From Poa pratensis (lineage: Eukaryota; Streptophyta; Magnoliopsida; Poales; Poaceae): DNA of 64,000 bases. The position numbers and the translations under genes are program-made. Positions 33,262-44,384 of this stretch are shown here, piece by piece (the first letter of the stretch is position 1; each line of letters begins with the position of its first letter). The stretch spans positions 84,064,079 to 84,128,078 of the forward strand of contig CAMZMU010000034.1 of the NCBI GenBank assembly GCA_947311845.1. The letters run 5' to 3'. The notes beneath the pieces are model-generated. The model worked only from the letters and a program-made list of their open reading frames with translations. It was not told where the DNA came from and did no database searches.

Positions 33262-34079
33262 GTAGCGTAGGGACACCTCTCCCTCTTTGGCAAATGGTGG
33301 TGTGGCGAGCTGCCCAGCTCTTGGTCATGTATTTTTATATGGGATGTTCAGTTTTGTACAAGTTCTTTGTGTATATGTTCGGGGCTGCAAAGCACTTGTC
33401 CAGTCGCTTCTCATGTGAATGTCCTCATTTTTCATGTATTGATAATTTGGTGTCCTGCAATTATGTGTGAATATGATCCTCCGACTCCAAGCAAAGTGAA
33501 ATGACAAACAATATCTCCATCATGCTGTTGCACTATACCAAAGACAAGACTTATTTTCACTTTTTCCCGTTCAGAGCGACTGTGAGCAACCTACTTGAAC
33601 TCTAGGACCTCACGCCATGTGAAGTCTAAGCGCGCGAGAGCTGTCGACAGTGAGCAGGCTAGCCAGCGGCACGTCGGGGAGTTGAGCGACTTGCACATGG
33701 ACCTTCCTTTCACCACAGCGCGATGGAGGCCGGTCGACGCCGTGGTCAACTGCACAGTGGTCGATCTGACCGAGAACGTCTTAGGTGTGCAGTGAAGAGT
33801 TATAATTCATAATTAGTGGCATGGAGAGAGTTGACCGGCGAGGGAGGAATCAAGTGTGGCAGCGTGAGAGATCAGTGTTGCTAGTCCATTACTGACTCGC
33901 GATTGATCTCACTCCAGTCTAGATCTGCCATCTGAGGAAGGAGTAGAGAATACATGGTGCAATTAATAAAACACACTTGATGATTATATCTTAATTGACT
34001 CCTTAGGTCAATGGTTAGAAAATTTCAAGGGAATTACTTTTACTATTTGCGAACCACGGTAACAAAGCTCCTTGTATCA
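33262..34079. other. Gene-free stretch
   Basis: The plus ORF at 33595-33795 and the minus ORFs have no recognisable domain. No gene claimed. Confidence 0.4.
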
Positions 34080-34760
34080 ATTTATACTAAACATGTTGAC
34101 TTTATTCGTAATGCATCTCGCAACAAAATGTATGTTGTTTTATAGATATATTATCTTACATATGCCATTTTCATGAATAACTAGCATAGTAACTGAGTTA
34201 GTTAATCACACTCTTACATATTAAAAAATATATATATTTGTTTACCCTAAAAAATAGATATATGTTTGTCATATGGTTAGAGTATTTATTACTCCCTCCG
34301 TTCATATATATAACTTTTTGGGAGTTCAATTTGAACGCTCAAAACGTCTTATATTTCTGAACATGGTAAGTATTACAAAACATTTCTTATGCTAAACTGA
34401 AATAATATTTTGTCAAGCAAACTATTTATTATTAAATTAAATTTCGGATGGTTAAGAATTTAGTTTCTGTTAAAATGAATTTCATTCTGGATCGAAGTAA
34501 GAGAAAAGTACCGCGTCACTCGATAAATAAATGTATGCATGTTAATGTATTATAGTGTGTTTATTTGTGTCCTTGTCCATATAGTATTTGTTAAGTATCT
34601 ATAACACTTGGTATAGTGTTTTAGAGTATATGAATTTAACAACTAAGTAACTAACTCGAAAGACATTTCTAGAGTTTGCATGACTATGGAAATTGGTATA
34701 CTGAAATGTATGCCTCTGTTTTGCTCTTGCTCGGTACATGCTCGGTTCTTGTGATAATGT
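34080..34760. repeat. Segment R, copy 5 (first half)
   Basis: TTATACTAAACATGTTGACTTTATTCGTAA, TTCATGAATAACTAGCATAG, TTTGTCATATGGTT, GTGTGTTTATTTGTGTCCTTG and TGTATGCCTCTGTTTTGCTCTTGC match copies 3 and 6 in order. The second half (the GGCACATGC part) is missing. A Stowaway-like element interrupts it. Confidence 0.8.
34292..34371. mobile_element. Degenerate Stowaway-like MITE
   Basis: CTCCCTCCGTTCATATATAT follows TA and the sequence ends near GAACATGGTAAGTA. The right terminus is strongly diverged. The neighbouring segment R words (TATTTATTAC before, TATTACAAAACATTTCTTATGC after) are split by it, which supports an insertion. Confidence 0.55.
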
Positions 34761-34964
34761 GATGGGTCATTCTGTGGGCGGCCGTTCCATTTTTTTTCTC
34801 TACTGACAAAGTCCACCGATTGGTTCTAGGTATTGGATTACTAATTCATTTTCGTATGAATTAGATAGTAAGAATGAACATTCCAAAGTTCCATATTTGT
34901 CTCAAATCATATGATTTCTACCTAATGGGACTTTAGATCGCATCCAACTGGTAAAGTGGGTGTA

Positions 34965-36130
34965 ATAAGGTGATGATTTGTATTCCAACAAATTGGTTCA
35001 AGAAACCTGTACACATTCATGGCCGGTTGGGGCTTTAGAGCATCTCCACTCGCGCCCCCTAAAACGCGTCCGGATTTGAGCCGGCGCGAGCGCTTTGGGG
35101 CGGCGTCCGGACCAAACGGCGCGTTTGGGGGTGCCCTCTCCCCACTCGCCGCCCCCAAACGAATTCTAAATTTTTTGAATTCAAACATAAAACGGCTGTT
35201 CATTCATACTTTTAGGGAAATTTAAAACATTCAAACGAAATTTAAAACATTTAAACTAAAACTAAAACTAAACTAAACTAAACTAACTACTGGTAGAACA
35301 CGTCGTAGTCCTTCTCCTTCACGCCGCCGCTCGGCCCTGCCTCGCATGTCCGGCGAGCACGGGTACAACGCGCGAAACAGCGCCTCCGCCTCGTGCTTGA
35401 GCAGCGTGCGAGGGCCGAAGCCGTTCGCCGCCGCGCCGCTGCACCTTTTGTTCAAAGACATTGCTACGGCCAGCTAGGGTTGGAGGGAGGCGGCGGAGAG
35501 ACGGAGGGAAGAGGCGATCTAGGGTTGTGCGGCGAGATGGAGGGAGAGGGCGCCTTTTAACTGCGGCGGCGAGAGGTAGCTGGGCCGGTGGCATCGCATT
35601 TATGCCGCCGCGTGGGAAATTACTGCGGCCACAGCGGCGACCAGGACGAAGACTGCCTTCTCGCATGCCTCTGTCTATGACAGGGCGGCCCCACGGCACG
35701 TTTCGTTCCGTCCGACGCTACCAACATGACCCCATCGAAGGCGGTTGGGCCGGTAGCGCCGGATGAAATTTGGGGCGCGCCCGGACGAAAAGGGCCTATG
35801 GGGCGCGCGAGTGGAAGTCATTTTCCGCTCGGCGCGTCCCAAAGGCCTTTGGGGGGCTTTGGGGCGACGAGTGGAGATGCTCTTAGTATATGTGGAGTAC
35901 ATAATGCTGACTACAAAAAAAGATGAAGGGAAGTGTACGTATCGCTGACTTGCTTATCAGTGGTCAGCGGCTGATTATTTTTTAGACGAAAAAAGGAGAC
36001 GACACACGATGCGTGGAAGGTCAGATTTGACTGGGTCGATTGTGCCGCCGTACGTTGTGGATGCTCTCCACACGAGTCCACGTACGGTAAAACAATTCGG
36101 GCGGTCATCACCACTACGTCATGTCGGTCC
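34965..36130. repeat. Duplicated block A (paralogue of 39150-40530)
   Basis: Block A shares with block B, in order, TTTGTATTCCAA, TGTACACATTCATGGCCGGT, GTGGAGTACATA then TGCTGACTACAAAA, GGCTGATTATTTT, GAGACGAC, GGGTCGAT then GTGCCGCCGTACG, CACACGAGTCCACGTACGG and CACCACTACGTCATGTCG. Block A contains a Harbinger element and block B contains a retroposon. Each block lacks the insertion of the other. Confidence 0.9.
35038..35882. mobile_element. PIF/Harbinger-type element, 845 bp
   Basis: The termini GAGCATCTCCACTCG and CGAGTGGAGATGCTC are exact inverted repeats over 15 bp. TTA duplicates flank it (35035-35037 and 35883-35885). Block B keeps the unoccupied site (GGCTTTACTATCTGTGGAG near 39200). 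The GC-rich interior carries minus ORFs (35319-35699, 35273-35461) without transposase motifs, so it is non-autonomous and may hold captured host sequence. Confidence 0.96.
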
Positions 36131-36520
36131 GGCTAAGCTTGTCACGTAGCGAATTATCTCTTTATTTGATTCTCCGCTCATCTCACCAACCTATTTCTCT
36201 TCACGTACAGCTTTTATGGATGCAACTTTTGTGTGCGATACAAGCTTTTAAATCAAGACCGATGTAAGGTACTGACACAAATATAACATGTGATTTTACA
36301 AATATCATTTATATCGGAAATCCAGGTCACGGGCAGATGGGCCACTGTTTAAAAAATAATTTTCAAAATGTCAAAAAATAAAAATAAAAAATTCGGATAT
36401 ACTTCAAGACATTTTATGTTAACACAAAAAAATCACAAAGAAAAGACATTTTTTGTATCATGTGCAAAAAAAACAAATCCGAACGTTACAAAATGACTTT
36501 GTACGAGACATTTTTTATCT
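36131..36520. other. Gene-free stretch
   Basis: AT-rich DNA between block A and the CPN20 fragment. No gene recognised. Confidence 0.4.
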
Positions 36521-36586
36521 TCAGATACCCTCAGCACGATGAAGTTTCTGCCATCAGCGCCCTTGAATATAGCACCAAAATACTTG

Positions 36587-36927
36587 GGGCCTCTTTGGAT
36601 TGTAAGAATTTCAAAGGATTTTCATAGGTTCCAATCCTTAGGTATTTTCCTATTTACCTTTGATTCAAAGGAATGGTGCTACCAAAATCCTATGGATTGG
36701 ATTCCTATGACTCAATTCCATAGGAATTTCAACACCCACTACAACCTCTTTTTTAGACTCAAGTGCGTAGGAGTCACTTTTCCTGTGTTTTTCCTTTGTT
36801 TTATCCAAACGACAATTCCTACAGTTTTCCAATGTTTTACTATCCTCTGTTTTGCACTTGCAAAACTTTGAAGTTCCCATGTTTTTCAGATTCATTTGTT
36901 TTTCATCCCTGTAATCCAAAGGGGCCC
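36587..36927. mobile_element. Tourist/Harbinger-type MITE, 341 bp, in CPN20 pseudo-exon 5
   Basis: The left terminus is GGGCCTCTTTGGATTGTAAG; the right terminus read inward is GGGCCCCTTTGGATTACAGG. The target duplication is TTG (36584-36586 and 36928-36930). The intact CPN20 gene provides the empty site ATACTTGGAGTA near 42707, so boundaries are certain. The 3-bp duplication fits PIF/Harbinger, although the sequence is not the usual TWA. Confidence 0.93.
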
Positions 36928-37438
36928 TTGGAGTAGAGGACGGAGCTGCCTATAGAGACCGGCAACGAGATCCTCTTGCCTTGCTCATCTAGGTGGCCTG
37001 GTCCGACAGCGACGACCTGCCCCGATAAACGCATATACTATTAGGTCACGTAATTTTTATTTGGACAAGATGTGAAGCTACATGAATGATTATCCAAACA
37101 AGCAGTTCATAACCATAGCCATCATAGACAGTAAGATTGTCCAAGAGAACTCAAACTCGATGACTAACCATTCCAATAGATGGCTTCTCCTTGACAGTAT
37201 CAGTCAGCAACAGGCCACCGAGGGTTTTATCTTCAGCTACAGCTACCCGTTATATGAGAAAAGGAAGAAGAAAATCACAATTATAACATGATTTTAAGAG
37301 TGTTCTAGGCATTTATGTGAAATACAATATTTCGTCCCCCTTAATTGACAACAGTTGCACCATGCAAACCACACCTGTTAATGTAACCAGATGTGCTAAT
37401 CGAATATACAATCTCTACCTGGATAAGGACACGGTCAG

Positions 37439-37585
37439 CAGAGGCGGAACTATGTTGAGGCCCGGGGGGGCAGCCCCCTTCCAGCCCCCGAAAATTTTGC
37501 AAAAAATCAGTACATTTTGGCCAGTTTTTGTCAAAAAAAAACAGTGATATATCCCCCCATTAGTTCAGCCCAAGCTCCACCACTG
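37439..37585. mobile_element. hAT-type MITE, 147 bp, in CPN20 pseudo-exon 3
   Basis: The ends CAGAGGCGGAAC and (read inward) CAGTGGTGGAGC form a short imperfect inverted repeat of hAT type. The 8-bp flanks ACGGTCAG (37431-37438) and ACAGTCAG (37586-37593) differ at one position. The intact gene has the uninterrupted site ACGGTCACCAAGAGG near 43236. Confidence 0.88.
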
Positions 37586-37835
37586 ACAGTCAGCAAGAGG
37601 CTTCATGTCTTTCACATCATCTGTCTCTAGAATTCCTATGATATCGTCCTCTTTTAGAATCAGATGGTTGGAGTCATTCAACTCCACATATGTTCCAGCA
37701 AACCTCAAACATACAACCTGAGCGCCAACCTATGTAACAGATAATACATGTTACAAATGTCTTTTTTCTCGCAAACCACTGGTAAGAACTTGTTTATATT
37801 GAGAACTATTATAGCAAAACACTTGTAAAAGGATC

Positions 37836-37922
37836 AGGTCAAGGGCGGGCCACAAACGACCTATTTACAATAACTAAAAACAAAAAATATAGGGGAAGGT
37901 TGGGGTCGCCGCGGCGCCTTAC
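37836..37922. other. Junction between CPN20 duplicate and next pseudogene
   Basis: Homology to the CPN20 intron ends at about 37835 (CACTTGTAAAAGGATCAGG). This is a duplication breakpoint or an edge of a DNA transposon. Confidence 0.5.
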
Positions 37923-38755
37923 TCATCGTCGTCGCTGTCGAATGATGATGTATGGCGGCGCGACCCAGATATGGGCCGACGACACACGGCCAAGCGGCAT
38001 GGGAGGCTGCTCCTGCTCCTCCCGCGGCGGCGGCAGGTCAGGGGCAGGGCCAATCCAGTACCAAGACTGGCCGTAGAGATTGACGGGGAGGGGTTGCGCC
38101 TGCTGCTGAAGCTCCGGGTCAGGCTTTATCCTGGCCCACCATGGCTGCGACGGCGGCAGTGGTGGCTGCTGGTCCTCCTGGAGCACACGCTCCCAGCGTT
38201 TGATCTCAACCTCGACGAGCATGCGCCGGGACTCCTCGCAGACCTTTTGCAGCTGTGGGTCGCCATCCTCCAGCCCCTCCTTGAACCATATCTCCTCCAC
38301 CTGGCCCCGCAGCGACGTGTACTGTTCCGGCACGGGCGGTGGCATAGGTGCAGGCGCAAACAAGCTCTGCCGGCGCTCATCATGCTCCTCCCGGATGGCG
38401 CGAGTTGGGCGCGAATGCCGGGTCGTCGAGGTACTCCTCCAGGAGCGCGTCGCGGCGGCGCTCGACCTCCGGGGCCCATGCACGGCCGCTCGTCAGAATC
38501 GGTGGCACCGAAATCCGCTGTGGATTTAGGTGCCAGAAGTCCTGCAGATGCACATTAGACCAGCGCAACGGCGTGGCGTGGTTCCAATGACACCAGCACT
38601 CCTTCAAGGCGACGTAGCGGCGACGGCCCCTACCAGATATGGGGCACGACGCGAAGGAGGAGGGGGAGCACTGCGCGAAGCAAATCTACACCGGCCGGTG
38701 GACGAGCCGTCGTCGTAGTCGTGCTTCCCCTTGGTCCACCGTAGCGGCATTGCTC
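37923..38755 (-). pseudogene. Unrecognised Pro/Trp-rich protein, frameshifted
   Basis: Minus-strand coding-like sequence in two overlapping frames. One covers about 38607-38380 (RWSNVHLQDFWHLNPQRIS, ALLEEYLDDPAFAPNS). The other continues to 37923 (REEHDERRQSLFAPAPMPPP, QVEEIWFKEGLEDGDPQLQ, QPWWARIKPDPELQQQAQ). Codon use and content flow across a frame change near 38400. An upstream part around 38755-38604 lies in a further frame. I do not recognise the family. It resembles repetitive ORFs carried by grass DNA transposons. A GC-rich end near 39050-39130 (GGGTCAGCGCGTTGGACATG) may be part of the carrier. Confidence 0.5.
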
Positions 38756-39139
38756 CTGCTAGGGTTTTGTTGTTGGCGGCGGGGGAGCACAGTGGGGCTG
38801 GGGGTGAGGGATATGAGTGTGGATGGCCGTCGCTATCCACACGGGGGCGATTTAAAAAGGACTGGTGGAGGGAGACGACGGGGCGGTGGGGTAGCTATCA
38901 GGCGAGGCCAGGGGAGGACACGAACGGACACGCGGATGGTCCGCCTCCTGTCTGTCTCGACGCAAAGCTGGCCTATTTTTGCTCCAAGAATAGGTCAGCG
39001 CGAACATGAATTAGACAGAAAACCGATCAAAACCCAAATTGCGTCCCCGCGTTGAGGCCTAATTTTGGCCGCGCCGACGCAAACGGACGAAAACGTACCA
39101 AATGGGTCAGCGCGTTGGACATGGTTCAGGTCCATGCAC

Positions 39140-40530
39140 AGTTTTGTATTCCAATAAATCGGTCCAAGAAATGACTTGTACACATTCATGGCCGGTCGGG
39201 CTTTACTATCTGTGGAGTACATATTGCTGACTACAAAATGAAAGAAGACCCCTCAAAAACAAAAGGAAAAAGACGAAGTGAAGTGTTCGTATTGCTGTCT
39301 TGCTGACTTGCTTTCACTGGGTCGGTATCAGTGCCCAGCGCGGCTGATTATTTTATTTAGACAAAAATGGAGACGACCCGAACGACTTTTTTTTTTTGAA
39401 AACTGCATCTGGATTAATAAAACATGAAATACATCGGTAATACACTGGAATCATCCAGACCCTTTTACAGAAACTACCCTGAGAAAAAAGAAAAAGACGC
39501 ACGCAACCCTAGGAGCTCCTGCAGATAAAGATCCGCCGCCGTCCATGTCCTCGTCGCTGCACCGCCGGAGTGGAGAACGAAGAGAAATAGATCGGCCGCT
39601 GAGTCACCTGCACAAGACGATTGGGAACCAGAGTCCCGTTGATGTCGCCGCATATGCCGCTCGCCGCACGCAGTGAGACCTTGGCGTCGAAGAAGGAGAA
39701 TCGGCGGGGGGCACGCCCCGACTTGAGTAGGATGTCGAGCCGGAATAGCCAGCAAAGGCCAACGTCGGCGCTCGTCATGAACACCGCAAAGGGGAATCCG
39801 CATCTAGCACCAGATCCAGCAAAAAGCCACTCCGCCGATTTAGAGGAAGAGCAGCAGCACCTTTTCCCCTCCTCGCCGCCACGGTCGGCCAGAGGAAGAC
39901 AGCACCACTTCATCCCTTGATCTGCAGTGCAGGTGATACGGCGAGCGATCTTATTGAATCGGCTCTGTCCACCTTCAATCCTGCAAGAAATCCTCCATGG
40001 ATCGAAACGGCAGAAGAGAAGAGGACTGGATCCGGCGCCGCTGCGAGTCGCCGGCGTCCAGCCGAGGAGGAAGAAAGACGCCATATAGCCAAACCCTAGC
40101 ACAAAGGCTAAACAGAACCTACATCTACTATGTACAAACCGAGCTGCGCATCCACGTCCACGTCGAGCGGCAGCGCCGCCGGAGAGGAGCGGGGAGCGAG
40201 CCGGCGAGGAGGAAGGAGAGGTTGAGACGACTCTCAAACACGAGAGCGGTGAGCGAGGGGAAAACAAACTTGGCTACGACCCGAACGACTTGACCGGGTC
40301 GATCGTGCCGCCGTACGGTGCAGCTGGCTCTCGTCGATCGTTGATCTAGATTCAGCGGAATTTAATTCGCAACGTGCAACGTATACTAATTGGCATCGAG
40401 TGGGTTTTGACTCCGTGTGGATGCGTCTCCACACGAGTCCACGTACGGTAAAACAGTTCGGGCGGTTGTGCGCGTCAGGAGATCCTCTGTTGCTCACGCA
40501 GTCACCACTACGTCATGTCGATCCAGCTAA
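39140..40530. repeat. Duplicated block B (paralogue of block A)
   Basis: See block A (34965-36130) for shared words. It keeps the empty Harbinger site near 39203-39205 and is itself interrupted by the retroposon 39389-40275. Confidence 0.9.
39389..40275 (-). mobile_element. Retroposon, 887 bp, with 16-bp target duplication
   Basis: ACGACCCGAACGACTT flanks it perfectly (39373-39388 and 40276-40291). A run of T at the left end is its poly-A tail, so it reads on the minus strand from 40275. Its 3' region (GTGTATTACCGATGTATTTC, TTTATTAATCCAGATGCAG on the minus strand) resembles a LINE 3' UTR. A 252-codon ORF (40267-39509) spans most of it, rich in Ser, Arg and Pro, with no reverse transcriptase or known domain. 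It may be a non-autonomous LINE derivative or a retroposed transcript. Confidence 0.9.
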
Positions 40531-40584
40531 AATTTAGAGCTTCACTTTTGCACAAATGAACGAGTAATTTGTAACGTAGGGAGT

Positions 40585-41275
40585 ATATATAAATGCACCT
40601 TTTGGTGTTATAGTTAGTACGTATTTTGTAAGACTTCTTGTTTTTCGAACTTAAAGTCATGTATTTCTTATGCTAAGTATTGGCACCCTTTCATTTTATT
40701 ATACAGACATGACATGTTTTTGATCAAAATAATGAGTAAAAAGTTCAAATATGTTTTCTCCAATATAACTACATATCACAAACCAATACCAACAAAATAT
40801 CCAATATTTTAAACCGGTGTGTGCTAAGTATTGGCACCCGTTCATTTTATCATACAGACAGGACATGTTTTTGAACAAAAATAATGAGTAAAAAGTTCAA
40901 ATATGTTTTCTTCAATATAACTACATATCATTTGACAAACCAATACCAACAAAATATCCAATATTTTAAACCGGTGTGTGCTCCTTGGTATGTTCTTGTA
41001 TTTGCTTCAAGCATCTCATACGAAAAAGGAGTTCTACACAAGGATATTAAAGTTTGTGCAATTTACTCTCATATAAAATGATGCCAAGTAGGACCAAGAT
41101 CCTAATCGTCTAACAGTCTACTAAACAACCTTGCCTGGAGCAAAAGATGAGGAATGCATGAGTACTTGACCCCGGCTTGTTGCATAGCCGTACTAAATGG
41201 GATTCTCATTTCTCTTAATACCTCAGAACAATCTGTGATCAAAAAAACATGCTCGCGCCCCTAATGGCAAAATCA
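40585..41275. repeat. Duplicate of the CPN20 3' flank with internal tandem repeat
   Basis: TTTTGGTGTTATAGTTAGTA (40601) and then AAAGTTTGTGCAATTTACTCTCATAT, ACAACCTTGCCTGGAGCAAA, CATGAGTACTTGACCCCGGC and AGAACAATCTGTGAT match 42326-42600 beside the intact CPN20 stop codon. About 400 bp containing a tandem repeat (40671-40981) separate the first and second parts here. Confidence 0.88.
40671..40981. repeat. Tandem duplication, two units of about 155 bp
   Basis: Both units begin TGCTAAGTATTGGCACCC (40671 and 40822) and end AATATTTTAAACCGGTGTG. They differ by a few substitutions and a short indel near CATATCA. The unit is not found elsewhere in the window. Confidence 0.93.
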
Positions 41276-41309
41276 TCATGCTTTTTGCCCTAGTTCCTTT
41301 TTGCCATTG

Positions 41310-42300
41310 TCCCTTTATACTAAACATTTTGATTTTATCGTAACCCATCTAGCCACCAAATTTTTTGTCTTTTTATAGATGCTTTATTTGATTGACATCT
41401 AAAAATAAACTACCATTTCTTATGAATAACTAGCATATAATTAATAATGTAGTTAATCACAATCTTAATATATGTTAAGATACATATATGTTTGTCATAT
41501 AATTCCAATATTTATTTTTCAATACATTTACTTATGCTAAAGTGCTATAATGAAAAAATATTTTGTCAAAAATGATTTATTACTAAATTATTTGGAATGT
41601 TTAAGAAATACTTTTTTACGGTGAATTTCATCCTAAATCAAAGAAAGATGAAGTACCACATCACTCCAGAAATCAATTTATGCTTCTTAATGTGTAGAGT
41701 GTGTGTTTATTTGGGTCTTTGCCCATATATTATCCTTAAATAACTATAGAACTTGGGATAGTGTCATAGTGTGTACGAGTTTATAACAACTAAAACTTTG
41801 GGAGGGGTTTCTAGACTACAATACTATCAAACTTAAGTTGTAACTAGTAGATAATAAAATGTATGCCTCCCTTTTGCTCTTGCTCGGTAGCGGTGAGTTC
41901 TTCTTGTCCTTTTCAGCTTCTAGTGGAATTATTGCGAGGCAAGGAATAGACATGGTGTTAGTGTCAACACACGGCGGATTTTGCTTGCTGTATGGCACAT
42001 GCTTGAAAACAAAGTCCTGATGCAAGTTGCTGATGAATAGGTCGGGTGTTCATGTATGCATTTTTATTTATTCTGCAGCGTTTGTTGTTGAAATTGGCAC
42101 GGAGGCACAATATCCGTATAACATAGATCAGCACTTGCATTGTTCGGCGTGCGAGATGCTGAAAAAGCATGCATGTCTTGAAATATTTGAGACAAAATTG
42201 ATGCGTGCGTGCTAGCTAGCTCCTTTATAATTAAATTCAGCTCGTTCACGTTCGAGTGATCCGTTTGTAAATTGAAGTGTCAAAATTTGGCAATGCATTT
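41310..42300. repeat. Segment R, copy 6
   Basis: ACTAAACATTTTGATTTTAT, TATGAATAACTAGCATA, GTGTGTTTATTTGGGTC, GGCACATGCTTGAAAACAAAGTC, GTTGCTGATGAATAG, GTTCGGCGTGCGAGATGCTG and GGCAATGCATTTTTTT match the other copies. It lies directly downstream of CPN20 rather than of an ERF gene. Confidence 0.82.
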
Positions 42301-42626
42301 TTTTTAAACTAGTATGTAACTGCATCTTTTTGGTGTTATAGTTAGTATTTTGTAAACAAAGATAGTAAAGTTTGTGCAATTTACTCTCATATATAACTTG
42401 ATGCCAAGTAGGATGAAGAACCGAATCGTCTAACAGTATCATCTATACTAAACAACCTTGCCTGGAGCAAAAGATGATTAATGCATGAGTACTTGACCCC
42501 GGCTTGGTGCACAGCCGTACTAAATGGAATTCTTATTTCTCTTAATGTGAATTCTTCAAGTTGCCTCAGAACAATCTGTGATAATAAAACCGTTCTCGCG
42601 CCCCTAGGCACATGGCAAAATCTAGC

Positions 42627-44384
42627 TCAGGAGAGGACAGCCATCAGATCGGATACCCTCAGCACAATGAAGTTCGTGCCGTCAGCACCCTTGAAGTCAG
42701 CACCAGCATACTTGGAGTACATGACAGAGTTGCCTGTAGAGACTGGCAACGGGATCCTCTTGCCTTCCTCGTCCAGGTGGCCTGGGCCGACAGCGACGAC
42801 CTGCCAACCAACGGATATACTATTAGCTCACATAATTTTTATTTGGAATAGATGTGAAGGTACAGGTCTAAGTAACATGAAGGTCCAAACAAGCAGTTCA
42901 GAACCATAGCCATCATAGACAACAAGATTGTCCAAGAGAACTCAAACTGGATGACTAACCGTTCCAATAGATGGCTTCTCCTTGACACTATCGGTCAGCA
43001 ATAGGCCACCTGCAGTTTTATCTTCAGCTACAGCTACCTGTTATATGAGAGAAGGCAGAAAAGCAGAAAATTATAAATATAACATGATTTTAAGGGTGAT
43101 CTACGCACTAATCTCAATTACAATATTTCCTTCCCACTTAACTGACAATAGTTAAGCCATACAAACCACACATGCTAATATGACCAGATGAACAAAAGAA
43201 ATCGGTTATACAATTTGTACCTGGATGAGGACACGGTCACCAAGAGGCTTCATGTCTTTCGCATCATCTGTCTCCAGAATACCTATGATATCGTCCTCTT
43301 TTAGAATCAGATGGTTGGAGTCATTCAACTCCACATCTGTTCCAGCATACCTCGAATATACAACCTGAGCGCCAACCTACGTAACAGATAATACATGTTA
43401 CATATGACTTTTTTTTCTCGCCAACCACTGATAAGAACTTGTTTGTATTGACAACTATCATAGCAGAACACTTGTAAAGGGATCAGACCAGATACAAAAC
43501 TGGTATAACATGGGTAGAATCCCAAAATCCAAACAGATAACACAAACGTGTTGCAAGCTTCATCATATCAAGCATTTCGGTATGCTTCTGACTGGTTTTG
43601 TTATAATCAAAATTCTACTCACAAGACTGGAACAGACTGACTTCACACACGACATACCTGTATGCTGACTTCCACTTTGTTATCCCCAATGGTCCTTCCT
43701 TCTCCAATAGCAACTACCTCACCACTCTGAGGTTTCGACTGGGCAGCCGTAGGGAGCAAAATTCCACCGGTTGTCTTCTGCTCGGCGGTCTTGGTCTTTA
43801 GAAGCACTCTGTCGCCCAAGGGCTTGACCGTCGTGTACTGCAACGGAATAACAAAAGAGATTTTCAAATCCACGAGCGTACTCACCAGTCACAACATGAG
43901 AATTAGAATTAGAGGCTCAACTAAAAATCAACATAATTGCTTTCTAGACTACTTTTCAACATATGGTTCGTTTCATGACACAATCCATTGTCCATAGAAG
44001 CTTCCCGGTCATTACTTCCAGTTTCTAATGGCATAAACACTATGTACAAGCTTACAGAAACCTCATTTTCGCACACCACAGCACTAAGACCTTCAGATTT
44101 TCTAATCACTAGCATTAGGTAACATCTACAGCAAAAGAAGGTGCGCTTATATCAGCAATCTCATTATTCGATTTGGCCCCACTTCTACATATTCCACTCC
44201 TCGTGAAAACTAACCAGCGAAACCATGGTACAAACAATGCGCGGGCAACACGCACCTTGGGGGCGACGACGGTGGCGGCCCTGACGACGAGCCCGCCGAA
44301 GGCCCGCCGCGCCGTGGGGACGCGGAGGGCCTGGACGGAGACCGCCGCGCCGACCGCGGAACCGCAGAGCTGCACCGACGCCAT
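42627..44384 (-). CDS. CPN20: 20 kDa chaperonin, chloroplastic (CPN20/CPN21)
   Basis: Five exons with GT-AG introns: 44384-44256, 43837-43658, 43376-43221, 43037-42960 and 42800-42627. Together they encode 238 aa. Residues 1 to about 42 are rich in Ala, Val and Arg and lack acidic residues, fitting a plastid transit peptide. Two Cpn10 domains follow in tandem, about 44-140 and 141-238; each has the VKPLGDR or MKPLGDR start and a mobile loop (KTTGGILLPTAAQSK and KTAGGLLLTDSVKEK) that contacts Cpn60. This double-headed co-chaperonin caps the plastid Cpn60 cage during folding of Rubisco and other stromal proteins; it has also been linked to iron superoxide dismutase activation and ABA signalling in Arabidopsis. 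All frames join without stops. It is divergently arranged with the PIGG gene, and fragments of it are duplicated at 36.5-37.8 and 40.6-41.3 kb. Confidence 0.97.

Larger units (their letters stand above)
36523..37835 (-). pseudogene. CPN20 (plastid co-chaperonin) partial duplicate
   Basis: Corresponds to 42650-43475 of the intact CPN20 gene: exon 5, intron, exon 4, intron, exon 3 and part of the next intron, in the same order and orientation. Landmarks are CAGCGACGACCTG at the exon 5 acceptor, CCAATAGATGGCTTCTCCTTGACA in exon 4 and CCTATGATATCGTCCTCTTTTAG in exon 3. Exons 1 and 2 are absent. Exon 5 is split by a Harbinger-type MITE (36587-36927) and exon 3 by a hAT-type MITE (37439-37585). Point changes alter further codons. 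No functional product is possible. Confidence 0.95.

Noticed and set aside
39509..40267. 252-codon minus ORF as a host gene
   Set aside because: It spans nearly all of a retroposed element, ends near the poly-A tail, and has no recognised domain.
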